The notes beneath the pieces are model-generated. The model worked only from the letters and a program-made list of their open reading frames with translations, was not told the origin of the DNA and made no database searches. The position numbers and the translations under genes were made by a program. From Bowmanella yangjiangensis (GTDB lineage: Bacteria; Pseudomonadota; Gammaproteobacteria; Enterobacterales; Alteromonadaceae), in the NCBI RefSeq assembly GCF_017255015.1, contig NZ_JAFKCS010000012.1:1-64000 (forward strand): a stretch of DNA of 64,000 nucleotides, in the 5' to 3' direction. Each line of letters opens with the position of its first letter. Within the stretch, counting starts at the first letter, position 1. Below are positions 18,384 through 28,329 of this stretch, one piece after another.

Positions 18384-19061
18384 ATGACAGCGAATTTAGC
18401 CATTAAACGGGCTGCCTTGCTCCTTTCCATGGGCATTGCCGTCTTATTATCTGGTTGCGCCAGCGAATCATCGCGGGTTGTAGAAGCCCCCAAAGTGAAT
18501 AGCTACAACACCGCCTACCAAGGTGAAAAAAGTAAGATATCGGTGGGAAAATTTGCCAACAGGTCCAGCTTTCAGAATGGGCTATTTGCCAATGGCATCG
18601 ACAGATTGGGTTCTCAGGCAAAGACAACCCTTATCACCCATCTTCAGCAAACCAATAGATTCCGGGTCCTTGACCGGGAAAACCTCGACGAACTAGCTCA
18701 GGAAGCTGACTTATCGGGCAAGGAAAAATCCTTTTTAGGTGCCAACTTTGTGCTGACTGGCGATGTAACTGAGTTTGGGCGCAAAGAGGTGGGTGACAAA
18801 CAGCTTTTTGGACTACTGGGGAAAGGCAAGTCACAAATTGCCTATGCCAAGGTCAACTTAAATGTCGTTGATGTACAAACCTCTGAGGTTGTGTATTCCG
18901 TGCAAGGGGCAGGAGAATACAGCTTATCCAATCGTGAAGTGGTTGGCTTTGGCAGCACAGCCAGTTATGACGCAACACTGAATGGCAAGGTGCTGGATTT
19001 GGCCATCCGCGAAGCGGTCAACAATTTGATCCTTGGTATTGAGAGTGGCACCTGGAAGTAA
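18384..19061 (+). CDS. CsgG/HfaB-like outer-membrane lipoprotein
   Basis: 225 aa with a lipobox (LLSGC, Cys about 26). The mature part has the CsgG-type fold signature: ISVGKFANRSSFQNG, then LITHLQQTNRFRVLDRENLDEL, then GANFVLTGDVTEFG. CsgG forms the curli export pore, but relatives such as LpoB do other envelope jobs. It is first of a three-lipoprotein operon with DUF4810 and DUF799 genes; such trios recur in proteobacteria without known function. No curli subunit gene is nearby, so curli export is unlikely. Confidence 0.85.
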   Translation: MTANLAIKRAALLLSMGIAVLLSGCASESSRVVEAPKVNSYNTAYQGEKSKISVGKFANRSSFQNGLFANGIDRLGSQAKTTLITHLQQTNRFRVLDRENLDELAQEADLSGKEKSFLGANFVLTGDVTEFGRKEVGDKQLFGLLGKGKSQIAYAKVNLNVVDVQTSEVVYSVQGAGEYSLSNREVVGFGSTASYDATLNGKVLDLAIREAVNNLILGIESGTWK

Positions 19062-19065
19062 GGCT

Positions 19066-19416
19066 ATGCGGCTGAAGTTACTGATATTAGCGCCAAGCTT
19101 GCTGTTAGGGGCGTGCAAAACCACCGAGCCGCTTTATTACTATGGCAGTTATCCGCAAGCGGTGTATCAGTACATTAGCGGAGAATCTTCCGTTAATGAG
19201 CAAATTTTAAGTTTGCAGCAAACCCTGAGCACCGCAAAAAGTGAAGGTCTGCCCGTGGCACCCGGCATACACGCCCATTTGGGTATGCTGTATATGCAGA
19301 TTGGTGATGAAGCCGCAGGCTATGAAAGCCTGATAACAGAAAAAACGCTCTTCCCAGAGTCAGCTCAGTATATCGATTTGCTGCTGCAAAATAACAAGAA
19401 TGGGACGGCAAGATGA
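19066..19416 (+). CDS. DUF4810 lipoprotein
   Basis: 116 aa from the ATG at 19066, with a short signal peptide and lipobox (LLLGAC). PLYYYGSYPQAVYQYI and PGIHAHLGMLYMQIGD are typical of DUF4810. It begins 4 bp after the CsgG-like stop and overlaps the DUF799 start by 4 bp, so the three genes are translationally coupled. Function unknown. Confidence 0.82.
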   Translation: MRLKLLILAPSLLLGACKTTEPLYYYGSYPQAVYQYISGESSVNEQILSLQQTLSTAKSEGLPVAPGIHAHLGMLYMQIGDEAAGYESLITEKTLFPESAQYIDLLLQNNKNGTAR

Positions 19417-20087
19417 AAAAACTGATATTCGGCCTCTTAGCCAGTGCAGGTATGTTGGCAGGCTGTGCATCACCGTCTAACAGCGTCGACTATGCGGCAT
19501 TTGAAAATGCAGCGCCCACCTCCATTTTGGTGCTGCCACCAATTAACAACAGCCCGGAAGTCATGGCACCTTATGGCCTGCTGGCACAGATTGCCACGCC
19601 CATTGCCGAATCAGGCTACTACGTGTTCCCTGTGGCTCTGGTGTACAACACATTTAAAGAAAACGGACTTACCGTAGCCCAGGATATTCACGCCGTTGAC
19701 TATGCAACACTAAAGCGTGTTTTTGGTGCTGATACTGCTCTTTACGTCACCATAGAAGAGTACGGCACCTCTTACGTGGTGCTGTCCAGTGATACCGTTG
19801 TCAGCGCTTCGGCAATATTGGTGGACTTATCAACCGGAGAGAGGTTATGGGCCGGCTCGGCCAGGGCCTCCAGTGCCGAGCAGCGTAGCAGCGATGAGCA
19901 AAGTTTGGCCGGCATGCTAATTGAGGCGGCGGTAAACCAGATAGTGGAAACCCTAACAGATAAAGGCTTCGAAATTGCCGGTATCGCGGCGAACCGAATG
20001 CTGTCATCCGAGAGCTACAATGGCTTGCTATATGGCCCACGTTCTCCCAAATACGGTCAGCCGGTAATAAGTCAGCGCAAGCAATGA
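19413..20087 (+). CDS. DUF799 / GNA1162-family lipoprotein
   Basis: 224 aa with a lipobox (GMLAGC, Cys about 18). ILVLPPINNSPEVMAPYG and ESGYYVFPVALVYNTFKENG match DUF799, the family of the Neisseria vaccine antigen GNA1162, whose fold resembles TolB/CsgG-type domains. The last gene of the trio; it ends at a strong convergent terminator. Its job is probably in an outer-membrane complex with the two upstream lipoproteins. Confidence 0.85.
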   Translation: MKKLIFGLLASAGMLAGCASPSNSVDYAAFENAAPTSILVLPPINNSPEVMAPYGLLAQIATPIAESGYYVFPVALVYNTFKENGLTVAQDIHAVDYATLKRVFGADTALYVTIEEYGTSYVVLSSDTVVSASAILVDLSTGERLWAGSARASSAEQRSSDEQSLAGMLIEAAVNQIVETLTDKGFEIAGIAANRMLSSESYNGLLYGPRSPKYGQPVISQRKQ

Positions 20088-20098
20088 TAGGGCATCGC

Positions 20099-20133
20099 TA
20101 AACCTGGACGGAGCGCTTCTCCGCCCAGGTTTA
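20099..20133. terminator. Bidirectional terminator between DUF799 gene and gor
   Basis: TAAACCTGGACGGAG (20099-20113) pairs with CTCCGCCCAGGTTTA (20119-20133) with one mismatch and a 5-base loop. It separates convergent genes. Confidence 0.7.
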
Positions 20134-20148
20134 ATCGGCTTTGTATGC

Positions 20149-21498
20149 TTAGCGCATGGTAACAAACTCTTCCGCACTAGTAGGGTGAATAGCCACACAG
20201 GCGTCAAAATCGGCCTTGGTGGCGCCCATTTTGATCGCCACCGCAAAACCCTGCAGAATTTCATCCATACCCAAGCCAATTCCATGTAGTCCCACAACTT
20301 TCTCCTCCGGCCCCGCGCAAATCAGTTTCATGCGGGTGATCTGACGGTGGCGGGTAACGGCAGTATACATAGCACCAAAACCCGAGGTGTAAACCTTGAT
20401 ATTGTCACGGCCAAATTGCGCTTCGGCCTCAGGTTCGGTCAAACCAATGGTACCGATAGTGGGATGGCTGAATACCACGGTAGGCACCAAATCGTAATCC
20501 ATATGGGCCTGTGTCTGACCATTGAACAATCGCTCAGACAACAAACGTCCGGCCTTAACCGCAACAGGGGTGAGCTCGATACGACCGGTATTATCACCTA
20601 CCGCATAAATACCCGCGGCACTGGTGTTTTGGAACTTATCCACTTGAATATAGCCCTGTTGGTTAACCTCAACACCGGCCTTTTCCAAGTTCAACTTATC
20701 TGTTGCAGGCTCTCTGCCAATGGCCCAAATCAAACAATCGACCTGCAGACTCTGACCATTTTTAAATGTTACGTCCAAAGCGCCATCAGCACGCTTGTCC
20801 ACCCGTTGTATTTCGCTGTGTGTATGCAAAGTCGGGCCGTGCTCGGCCATGAGCTCAACCAGTGTGTCGCTGAGCATAGGGTCAAAACCACGCAGTGGCT
20901 TTTCTTTGCGCACCGCCAAGTGCGTCTGGGTACCCAAGCCATGTAATACGCCAGCTAATTCAACAGCAATATAACCGGCACCGACCACCAAAGCCCGCTT
21001 GGGTTGTTGCTGTAAGGCAAAAAAGCCGTTTGAGTCGATACCGTATTGAGCACCTGGTACATCCGGCCAACTTGGCCTGCCGCCTGTGGCAATCAGGATA
21101 TGCTTGCCGCGGTAGTGCTCACCGTTCACCTCGACGGTATTGGCATCAACAAAACTTCCAAAGCCTTCAATACGGGTGATGCCGTTATTACCCAGCACTC
21201 TGTCATAAGAACCATGGATACGTTCAATGTAAGCCTCACGGCTATCTACCAAGGTCTTCCAACTAAACTCATTCAAGGTCAGATCAAAACCATAATCTGG
21301 CGCATAAAGCTTAATAGCCTCGGCGACTTGGGCACCAAACCACATGGCTTTTTTCGGCACACAACCTACGTTCACGCAGGTACCACCTATTTTATTGGCT
21401 TCAATTAGCGCCACCTTAGCGCCATGACTGGCCGCGCGATTGGCAGAGGCGATACCACCACTGCCACCGCCTATACAGATATAGTCAAATTCTTGCAT
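20149..21498 (-). CDS. gor: Glutathione-disulfide reductase
   Basis: 449 aa flavoprotein that reduces glutathione disulfide with NADPH. An FAD-binding GGGSGG motif is near residue 10, the redox-active disulfide is in [13 protein letters not shown] (Cys41, Cys46), an NADPH-site Rossmann motif [13 protein letters not shown] follows, and the catalytic His is in the C-terminal [13 protein letters not shown]. The length matches E. coli Gor (450). The gene is monocistronic. Confidence 0.95.
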   Translation of the reverse strand: MQEFDYICIGGGSGGIASANRAASHGAKVALIEANKIGGTCVNVGCVPKKAMWFGAQVAEAIKLYAPDYGFDLTLNEFSWKTLVDSREAYIERIHGSYDRVLGNNGITRIEGFGSFVDANTVEVNGEHYRGKHILIATGGRPSWPDVPGAQYGIDSNGFFALQQQPKRALVVGAGYIAVELAGVLHGLGTQTHLAVRKEKPLRGFDPMLSDTLVELMAEHGPTLHTHSEIQRVDKRADGALDVTFKNGQSLQVDCLIWAIGREPATDKLNLEKAGVEVNQQGYIQVDKFQNTSAAGIYAVGDNTGRIELTPVAVKAGRLLSERLFNGQTQAHMDYDLVPTVVFSHPTIGTIGLTEPEAEAQFGRDNIKVYTSGFGAMYTAVTRHRQITRMKLICAGPEEKVVGLHGIGLGMDEILQGFAVAIKMGATKADFDACVAIHPTSAEEFVTMR

Positions 21499-21718
21499 AC
21501 GCTTTGCTCTTCTCCCAGATTCAGCAATTCTGCCAAATTGCCATGCAATTGTCAGAAATGAATAGACAGGCTAAACCGCTATTTGCTTGCAAAGCAGGCT
21601 AGGATTGAGTGATAAGCGAGCAATTTGATCTTGCGCAAAAATCATGCATTTTTAGCTTGATGACCCCCTCTGGTGACACTATTTTTTATCTGCAATCACA
21701 AACAAACTGGAGGTGTAT

Positions 21719-22177
21719 ATGAGCTTTTTCCCAAGTCTTTTCGGCCACCAGAAACCTGAGGCAGTAACCTCGCTACGCAGCCGTTTAGATAATGTATTTG
21801 ACGACTTTTTTAAGGACTGGCCACAAGCCGCTGATGCTAAGTGGCTAAGGCCTGCCGTCGATGTTGCTGAGACCAAAGAAGCACTGGAAGTCAAAGTTGA
21901 TTTACCTGATATGAATCGGGAAGACATTCAGCTTGAATTACATGGTGACCAACTCCTGATTCAAGGTGAAAAGCAGTTCAAAAAAGAAGATAAGGATGAC
22001 AAAGGCTATCACCTGATGGAACGCGCTTACGGTTCCTTCCGAAGAGTCATTCCATTGCCGTTTACCCTGAGTGACAGCAGTGAGGTGAAAGCCAGCTATG
22101 ACAAAGGCGTGCTGACCGTGTTGTTACCAAAACCGGCAGGTGAACAAATTAACAGCAAGCGCATCGACATTAAGTAA
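21719..22177 (+). CDS. Small heat-shock protein, Hsp20/IbpA class
   Basis: 152 aa from the ATG at 21719, which has GGAGG 5 bases upstream (the GTG at 21713 overlaps that site). An alpha-crystallin domain spans about 45-140 (WLRPAVDVAETKEALEVKVDLP through MERAYGSFRRVIPLP to DKGVLTVLLPKP). It is an ATP-independent holdase for unfolding proteins. I saw no correctly spaced sigma-32 promoter. The gene is followed by a clear terminator. Confidence 0.92.
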   Translation: MSFFPSLFGHQKPEAVTSLRSRLDNVFDDFFKDWPQAADAKWLRPAVDVAETKEALEVKVDLPDMNREDIQLELHGDQLLIQGEKQFKKEDKDDKGYHLMERAYGSFRRVIPLPFTLSDSSEVKASYDKGVLTVLLPKPAGEQINSKRIDIK

Positions 22178-22194
22178 ATGTGAAAAGCGAAAAG

Positions 22195-22220
22195 CAGGCG
22201 CTCCTCGCGCCTGTTTTTTT
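22195..22220 (+). terminator. Terminator after hsp20
   Basis: CAGGCGC (22195-22201) and GCGCCTG (22207-22213) form a 7-bp stem with a 5-base loop, followed by seven T residues. Confidence 0.85.
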
Positions 22221-22288
22221 ATCTGGGGGCTTGAGTTCTGGTCAGCCAACCTTATCTTGTCAATATTCAATGCAAACAGGACCCTTCC

Positions 22289-24313
22289 ATGAGCGACACG
22301 CTTCTACCGGTATTTTCAGCCATCAAACCCAGCGACATTCAGCCACGGGTCGAACAAGCCATTGCCCATTGTAAGGCCGAGATCGAACGCTTAGTTACCC
22401 AGCCTCATTTTACTTGGGACAACCTGGTCGCGCCGCTGGATGAGGCGGACGATAAGCTGAGCCGTTACTGGTCACCGGTGTCCCATATGAATTCGGTGGT
22501 AAGCAATGATGAACTGCGCGAAGCTCATGACGCCTGTTTGCCACTTTTGTCTGATTACGGCACTTGGGTAGGTCAGCATGAAGGCCTATACCGCGCTTAT
22601 AAGGCCATTCGTGAGGGCGAGGAGTATCCACAGCTAACGGATGCCCAACGCAAAGTGATTGATAACGCGCTGCGCGACTTCGAGTTATCAGGTATCGCGT
22701 TGCCCAAGGAAAAACAACAACGTTTTGCCGAAATTCAAAGCCGTTTGTCTGATTTATCCAGCAAATTCAGCAATAACCTGATGGATGCAACCCTAGGTTG
22801 GACCAAACATATTCAAAACCAGGACGAGCTCGCTGGCCTACCGGAGTCTGCCTTGGAAGCGGCAGCGCAGGCTGCCAAGCAAAAAGATTTGCAGGGCTGG
22901 TTATTTACCCTGGATATTCCCAGCTACCTGCCTGTGATGATGTATGCAGATAACCGCCAACTGCGCGAAGAAATGTATTTGGCCTACAGCACCCGCGCGT
23001 CAGATCAAGGCCCCAATGCAGGTAAATGGGACAACAGCGCCATTATGGAAGAAACCCTGACCCTGCGTCAGGAACTCGCACAGTTGCTGGGTTTTGATAC
23101 CTATGCCCAGCGCTCGCTGGCGACCAAAATGGCTGAGTCCACCGAGCAGGTTATCGGCTTTTTAGACGACCTGGCCATACGCTCCAAGCCCCAGGCGCAG
23201 GCCGACTTGGCCGAATTGCGCGAATTCGCTCAAGAGGCTTATGGTATCCATCATCTGGAAGCCTGGGATCTGGCCTATTACAGCGAAAAGCTAAAAGAAG
23301 ACAGATACGCCATATCCGATGAACAATTGCGCCCTTATTTCCCCGAACACAAAGTGGTCAGCGGCTTATTTGAAGTGGTCAAACGTTTGTACGGTCTGCA
23401 TATTGCCCAGCGCGATGGGGTGGATGTCTGGCATAAAGACGTGCGCTTCTTTGATATCTTCGACAAGAACAACGAACTGCGCGGCAGTTTTTATCTGGAT
23501 CTGTATGCGCGGGCGCACAAGCGTGGCGGTGCCTGGATGGATGTCTGTTTAGACAGACGCTTGCTGGACGGCGGCGAAGTGCAAAACCCGGTAGCTTACC
23601 TGACTTGCAACTTCAATGGTCCGGTGGGGGATAAACCGGCGCTATTTACCCATGATGAAGTAGTTACCTTATTCCATGAGTTCGGTCATGGTATTCACCA
23701 TATGCTGACTAAAGTGGCAGCCAGTGGCGTTGCCGGAATCAACGGTGTGCCCTGGGACGCGGTAGAGCTGCCCAGCCAGTTTCTGGAAAACTGGTGTTGG
23801 GAAGAAGAAGCGCTGAGCTTTATCTCCGGTCACTATCAAAGCGGTGAGCCGCTGCCCAAGGAATTGCTGGAGAAAATGCTGGCAGCCCGTAACTTCCAGT
23901 CTGCCATGCAGATGGTCAGGCAGTTGGAGTTCAGTCTGTTTGACTTCCATTTACATCAGGATTATCAGCCAGGGCAAAGCGGTCAGGTGCAGCAAGTGCT
24001 GGACAGAGTACGTCAGCAGGTATCTGTGGTGATCCCGCCCAGCTTTAACCGCTTCCAGCATAGTTTCGGGCATATCTTTGCCGGAGGCTACGCGGCAGGC
24101 TATTACAGCTACAAGTGGGCAGAAGTGCTGTCAGCCGATGCCTTCTCGCGTTTTGAAGAAGAAGGGATTTTTAACCCCCGCACCGGCGAAGACTTCCTCA
24201 CCCATATTCTGGAAATGGGCGGCAGCAAAGAGCCAATGGAGCTGTTTGTGGCATTCCGTGGCCGTGAGCCACAAGTAGATGCCTTGCTGCGCCATAGCGG
24301 TATCGGCGGTTAA
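22289..24313 (+). CDS. prlC: Oligopeptidase A
   Basis: 674 aa M3-family zinc metallopeptidase of the cytoplasm that degrades oligopeptides, including cleaved signal peptides. The zinc motif HEFGHGIHH starts near residue 463, and the third ligand Glu is in the following LENWCWEEE segment near 500. The C-terminal FNRFQHSFGHIFAGGYAAGYYSYKWAEVLSADAF block carries the conserved substrate-binding His and Tyr residues. The length matches E. coli PrlC. Confidence 0.95.
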   Translation: MSDTLLPVFSAIKPSDIQPRVEQAIAHCKAEIERLVTQPHFTWDNLVAPLDEADDKLSRYWSPVSHMNSVVSNDELREAHDACLPLLSDYGTWVGQHEGLYRAYKAIREGEEYPQLTDAQRKVIDNALRDFELSGIALPKEKQQRFAEIQSRLSDLSSKFSNNLMDATLGWTKHIQNQDELAGLPESALEAAAQAAKQKDLQGWLFTLDIPSYLPVMMYADNRQLREEMYLAYSTRASDQGPNAGKWDNSAIMEETLTLRQELAQLLGFDTYAQRSLATKMAESTEQVIGFLDDLAIRSKPQAQADLAELREFAQEAYGIHHLEAWDLAYYSEKLKEDRYAISDEQLRPYFPEHKVVSGLFEVVKRLYGLHIAQRDGVDVWHKDVRFFDIFDKNNELRGSFYLDLYARAHKRGGAWMDVCLDRRLLDGGEVQNPVAYLTCNFNGPVGDKPALFTHDEVVTLFHEFGHGIHHMLTKVAASGVAGINGVPWDAVELPSQFLENWCWEEEALSFISGHYQSGEPLPKELLEKMLAARNFQSAMQMVRQLEFSLFDFHLHQDYQPGQSGQVQQVLDRVRQQVSVVIPPSFNRFQHSFGHIFAGGYAAGYYSYKWAEVLSADAFSRFEEEGIFNPRTGEDFLTHILEMGGSKEPMELFVAFRGREPQVDALLRHSGIGG

Positions 24314-24412
24314 TCAGTCAAATCTGGTTGGCAGCATGCTGGTCATCCGGCTTGGCTGCCAACTGCATGCAACTTATTAGTTCAACGCCTATTCCTAATA
24401 CTAGAGGCCCTT

Positions 24413-25108
24413 ATGGAATTTCAAGGTGAAACTTTCGAGGCGCTCTATCAGCGCGCCAGCGAGCGTAAAGGTGGAGAGCAAGCCCTTGAGGCTATGTTGG
24501 GCAAGCCTAAGTCTGCTGATGAACTTAGAGCAGTCGGCGATGATCGTTTCTTAGCTGAATTCAGCAAAAAGATCTTTCAATCCGGCTTTGTCTGGCGCGT
24601 GGTGGAGCAAAAGTGGCCGGCCTTTGAGGATTGCTTCTTCGGTTTTGATATCGACAAAGTACTGCTGATGCCGGATGAAATGCTGGAGCGTAAAGCAGCC
24701 AATCCCGAGATCATCCGTAACTTCAACAAAGTGAAAACCATTCGCGACAACGCCCTGATGATAGATGCGGTGCGTAAGCAACATGGCAGTTTTGGCAATT
24801 TTGTCGCTGATTGGCCGGGCGAAGATATTACTGGCCTGTGGGAATATCTGAAAAAGCACGGTGCTCGTTTGGGCGGCAATACCGGCCCATACGCCCTGCG
24901 TTTTATCGGTAAAGACACCTTCCTATTAAGCCAGGATGTGGAAAGCTACCTGCGAGCACACAAGTTTATCGACGGCGGTCTCACCAGTAAACGCAACCTG
25001 GCGATCATTCAGAACTATTTTAACCAGTTGGTAAAGCAAAGCGGCCGTTCGTTGCAGGAGCTTAGCCGGATTATTGCCTTTGGTGTGGGAGATAACCTGA
25101 TCAGCTAG
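24413..25108 (+). CDS. DNA-3-methyladenine glycosylase I (Tag)-like protein
   Basis: 231 aa, recognised by the Tag-like core QSGFVWRVVEQKWPAFEDCFFGFD (residues 56-79) and KVKTIRDNALMIDAV. Classical Tag has zinc ligands near both ends (Cys4, His17 and a C-terminal His/Cys pair); these are not visible here, so it belongs to a divergent zinc-less branch. Removal of methylated adenine is inferred from the fold only. It lies between prlC and the ubi operon without overlap. Confidence 0.7.
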   Translation: MEFQGETFEALYQRASERKGGEQALEAMLGKPKSADELRAVGDDRFLAEFSKKIFQSGFVWRVVEQKWPAFEDCFFGFDIDKVLLMPDEMLERKAANPEIIRNFNKVKTIRDNALMIDAVRKQHGSFGNFVADWPGEDITGLWEYLKKHGARLGGNTGPYALRFIGKDTFLLSQDVESYLRAHKFIDGGLTSKRNLAIIQNYFNQLVKQSGRSLQELSRIIAFGVGDNLIS

Positions 25109-25283
25109 TATCCCCCTGCTAGCTACTGAGTTAGGAGAGCATCTCTATCATCCGGCGTAGCCCTGGTGAAGAGCAACTTAACTTAGGCAGCGCAAATGCC
25201 ATGCGCTGCCGCGGCAGAATCTGGTATTCTTGGCCCATTCGAGTACACTGACGCGGCAATTTGCCCAGCCCACAGGACAGCGC

Positions 25284-26042
25284 ATGAACCAGCAATCCGA
25301 TACCAACCAAACGCACTTTGGCTACAAGACGGTCGACAAGGACAGCAAGGCTTCAATGGTCGCCGGTGTGTTCCACTCTGTCGCCGCCAAGTACGATTTG
25401 ATGAATGATCTACTGTCCATGGGTATTCATCGCATCTGGAAACGCTTTACCATAGATTGCAGCGGCGTTCGTGCAGGTCACAGGGTGCTGGATTTAGCCG
25501 GTGGCACCGGTGATTTAGCGGCCAAGTTTTCCCGTCTGGTGGGTGAAAAAGGCCAGGTGATACTGGCTGATATCAACGATTCGATGCTGAAAGTCGGCCG
25601 CGATAAATTGCGGGACAAAGGCATAGTCGGCAATGTCGACTATGTTCAAGCTAATGCCGAATGTCTGCCCTTTCCCGACAATCATTTTGACCTGATAACT
25701 ATCGCCTTTGGTCTGCGTAATGTGACCGATAAAGACAAAGCCTTGGCGTCTATGTTCAGGGTACTGAAACCCGGCGGTCGTTTACTGGTGCTGGAGTTTT
25801 CCAAACCGGAAATCGAGGCACTGAGCAAAGCCTATGATCTGTATTCATTTCACGTACTGCCTAAAGTAGGCCAATTGGTGGTAGGCGATGCCGAAAGCTA
25901 TCAGTATCTGGCCGAGTCCATTCGTATGCACCCTGATCAGGACACTCTGAAAGGTATGATGGAAGATGTTGGCTTTGAACAAGTCACCTACCACAACCTG
26001 ACTGGTGGCATTGTCGCCTTGCATCGCGGATTCAAATTCTAA
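25284..26042 (+). CDS. ubiE: Ubiquinone/menaquinone C-methyltransferase UbiE
   Basis: 252 aa from the ATG at 25284 (AGGA upstream); the E. coli protein is 251 aa. The SAM-binding motif [15 protein letters not shown] lies near 69, followed by [21 protein letters not shown] and [14 protein letters not shown], which are specific to UbiE. It methylates the quinone ring in ubiquinone (and, where present, menaquinone) synthesis. The stop overlaps the ubiJ start by one base. Confidence 0.97.
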   Translation: MNQQSDTNQTHFGYKTVDKDSKASMVAGVFHSVAAKYDLMNDLLSMGIHRIWKRFTIDCSGVRAGHRVLDLAGGTGDLAAKFSRLVGEKGQVILADINDSMLKVGRDKLRDKGIVGNVDYVQANAECLPFPDNHFDLITIAFGLRNVTDKDKALASMFRVLKPGGRLLVLEFSKPEIEALSKAYDLYSFHVLPKVGQLVVGDAESYQYLAESIRMHPDQDTLKGMMEDVGFEQVTYHNLTGGIVALHRGFKF

Positions 26043-26653
26043 TGCCTATGCCGCAACTACTGGCCGGTGCGCTGGAACTGGCGCTAAATAAGGTGCTGGC
26101 ATTGGATCCCAATAGCCAGAAACGTTTAGCTGAACTTGACGGCAAGCGCATGCGTATCAAATTACAGGAAATGCCCTGGCCGCTGACCTTTGTGTTTTCA
26201 TCACGTATTGATGTACTGATGGATCAGGAGCAGCCGGTTGACTGTGCCATGGCGTTATCACTTTCGCATTTAAATGAAATGCAGGATCCCGCAAATATCA
26301 GCGCCCTGATTCAGGATAAAAAACTCAGTCTGAACGGCGATATGCACACAGCTCAGAGCTTTGCTGCCCTGATGAAAGAACTGGATATCGATTGGGAAGA
26401 GCATATTTCCCGCTATACCGGCGATGTGATTGCCCACGAATCGGTTCGTTTGGTGAAGAATATTCATCAACGGGCTAAGAGTCATTTTTTGCAATTGGGG
26501 CAGATTATTAAAGATGGGGCCTTGCAGGAGAAGCAACTTGTCCCGCATCCACTAGCCATTGAAGATTTCAGCCAGGAAGTGAACCGACTACGTGCCGACA
26601 CTGCCCGCTTTGAAGCGCGGCTTAACCAGCTAGAACAAAGGGCAAAGAGATAG
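26042..26653 (+). CDS. ubiJ: Ubiquinone biosynthesis accessory factor UbiJ (SCP2 domain)
   Basis: 203 aa. An N-terminal SCP2 lipid-binding domain (residues about 15-115, with [39 protein letters not shown]) precedes a helical C-terminal region that is coiled-coil-like ([25 protein letters not shown]). It helps the soluble Ubi complex bind the lipid intermediates for aerobic ubiquinone synthesis. It overlaps both neighbours by one base, in the order ubiE-ubiJ-ubiB. Confidence 0.95.
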   Translation: MPMPQLLAGALELALNKVLALDPNSQKRLAELDGKRMRIKLQEMPWPLTFVFSSRIDVLMDQEQPVDCAMALSLSHLNEMQDPANISALIQDKKLSLNGDMHTAQSFAALMKELDIDWEEHISRYTGDVIAHESVRLVKNIHQRAKSHFLQLGQIIKDGALQEKQLVPHPLAIEDFSQEVNRLRADTARFEARLNQLEQRAKR

Positions 26654-28278
26654 TGCGCCTGACTCGTCTGTATACGATTCAAAAAACCTTATTACAACAT
26701 GGCCTGGACGAACTGATTCCAGCCAAATGGCTGCCCTGGTATGCAAGATTAGCCAGAAGCAGTGCTTTTTGGTTAACCAACCAATACCCAGACAAAAACC
26801 GCGGCGAACGTATTCGTCTGGCATTGCAATCCCTCGGTCCGGTGTTTATCAAGTTTGGTCAGATGCTCTCGACCCGGCGCGATTTGCTGCCGCCGGATAT
26901 CGCCAACGAGCTGACATTATTGCAGGATAAGGTTCCACCTTTCGATAGTGAACGCGCCCAGGATACTATTCGCAAGGCGCTTGGCTTAAGCAGCCTGGAA
27001 GAGCTGTTTGAACAGTTTGACCCTAAACCACTGGCCTCAGCTTCTATTGCCCAGGTACATACCGCCCTGTTAAAGCCAGACGGGCAACGCGTGGTTGTCA
27101 AAGTCATCCGCCCGGATATCGAAAATACTATTCATGCAGATATCGAGCTGATGCAAACCCTGGCCCTAGCGGTTCAAAAGTGGCTGCCAGATGGCAAGCG
27201 TTTGCGACCGGTGGAAGTGGTCAGGGAATACGAACGCACTATTCTCGACGAGCTGGATCTGTTGCTGGAAGCTTCAAACGGTATACAGCTAAGACGTAAT
27301 TTTGAAGAGTCTGACTCTCTTTATATTCCGCACATCTACAGTGATTACTGCCGCAAAAATGTGATGGTGATGGAGCGCATTCACGGCATACCCGTGGCGG
27401 ATGTGGATGCCCTGATGGCCCAGGGCACCAACATGCAAAAGCTGGCTGAACGCGGTGTTGAGGTGTTTTTTACCCAAGTGTTTCGCGACAGTTTTTTTCA
27501 CGCGGATATGCACCCCGGTAACATTTTTGTCAGCACTGAAAATCCGCAGAATCCAAAGTACATTGGCATAGATTTCGGCATAGTCGGTACCCTCAACCGA
27601 GAGGATAAACGTTATCTGGCCGAAAACTTTGTGGCCTTCTTTAACCGTGACTATCGCAAGGTAGCGGAATTACATGTGGATTCAGGCTGGGTACCGGCCG
27701 ATACCAATATCGATGAATTTGAAGTGGCGGTGCGCACGGTGTGTGAGCCAATCTTCCAAAAGCCCTTAGCAGAAATCAGTTTCGGCATTGTATTGCTGCA
27801 GCTGTTTAACACCGCGCGGCGCTTTAATATGCAGGTACAACCGCAGCTTGTACTACTGCAAAAGACCCTGCTTTATATCGAAGGATTGGGCCGTCAACTC
27901 TATCCGCAATTGGATTTGTGGAAAACCGCCAAGCCGTTTTTGGAGAACTGGATGAAGGAGCAGATAGGGCTGAAGGCCATGCTCAGCAAGGTCAAAGCCA
28001 ACTTGCCCTACTGGTCGGAAAAAATGCCGGAAGTACCGGATCTGCTGTTCGATACACTCAAGCAGGTTCGTCAGTTGCCTCAGCAACAGCAGCAGTGGCT
28101 GGAAGCCCTGCAACAGCAGCAACACAAGCAACATCGCAGCCGTCGTTATCAATTGCTGGGTGCCACCTTGGTAATTGTGGCAGTACTGTTGCCTCTATAT
28201 CCTATCAGTCATGCCTACGCAGCAGGAGCAGGTATTGCTGGTGCACTCTGCTGGCTGCGCTCCTGGCTGATTCGCTAA
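26653..28278 (+). CDS. ubiB: Atypical kinase/ATPase UbiB
   Basis: 541 aa, GTG start sharing its first base with the ubiJ stop. The ABC1/ADCK family signature is clear: [21 protein letters not shown] (KxGQ motif near 66), [13 protein letters not shown] in place of the kinase glycine-rich loop, then [11 protein letters not shown] and [10 protein letters not shown]. Two C-terminal TM segments (near 500-515 and 518-536) anchor it in the membrane. It is required for ubiquinone synthesis, probably through ATPase-driven lipid handling. Confidence 0.97.
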   Translation: MRLTRLYTIQKTLLQHGLDELIPAKWLPWYARLARSSAFWLTNQYPDKNRGERIRLALQSLGPVFIKFGQMLSTRRDLLPPDIANELTLLQDKVPPFDSERAQDTIRKALGLSSLEELFEQFDPKPLASASIAQVHTALLKPDGQRVVVKVIRPDIENTIHADIELMQTLALAVQKWLPDGKRLRPVEVVREYERTILDELDLLLEASNGIQLRRNFEESDSLYIPHIYSDYCRKNVMVMERIHGIPVADVDALMAQGTNMQKLAERGVEVFFTQVFRDSFFHADMHPGNIFVSTENPQNPKYIGIDFGIVGTLNREDKRYLAENFVAFFNRDYRKVAELHVDSGWVPADTNIDEFEVAVRTVCEPIFQKPLAEISFGIVLLQLFNTARRFNMQVQPQLVLLQKTLLYIEGLGRQLYPQLDLWKTAKPFLENWMKEQIGLKAMLSKVKANLPYWSEKMPEVPDLLFDTLKQVRQLPQQQQQWLEALQQQQHKQHRSRRYQLLGATLVIVAVLLPLYPISHAYAAGAGIAGALCWLRSWLIR

Positions 28279-28294
28279 TATTATTTAATTTGCC

Positions 28295-28326
28295 AAGCCA
28301 GTGGGCATGAACATGCCCACTGGCTT
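28295..28326. terminator. Convergent hairpin after ubiB
   Basis: AAGCCAGTGGGCATG (28295-28309) and CATGCCCACTGGCTT (28312-28326) form a perfect 15-bp stem with a 2-base loop. The T-tract is weak (TTAACTTAACT), but position and stem fit a shared terminator. Confidence 0.65.
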
Positions 28327-28329
28327 AAC

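Noticed and set aside
21650-21680. Sigma-32 promoter for hsp20 (CTTGA followed by CCCCC)
   Set aside because: The two elements are only a few bases apart, far short of the needed spacing.
24327-24363. Hairpin after prlC (GTTGGCAGC with GCTGCCAAC)
   Set aside because: Long loop and no T-run; not called a terminator.
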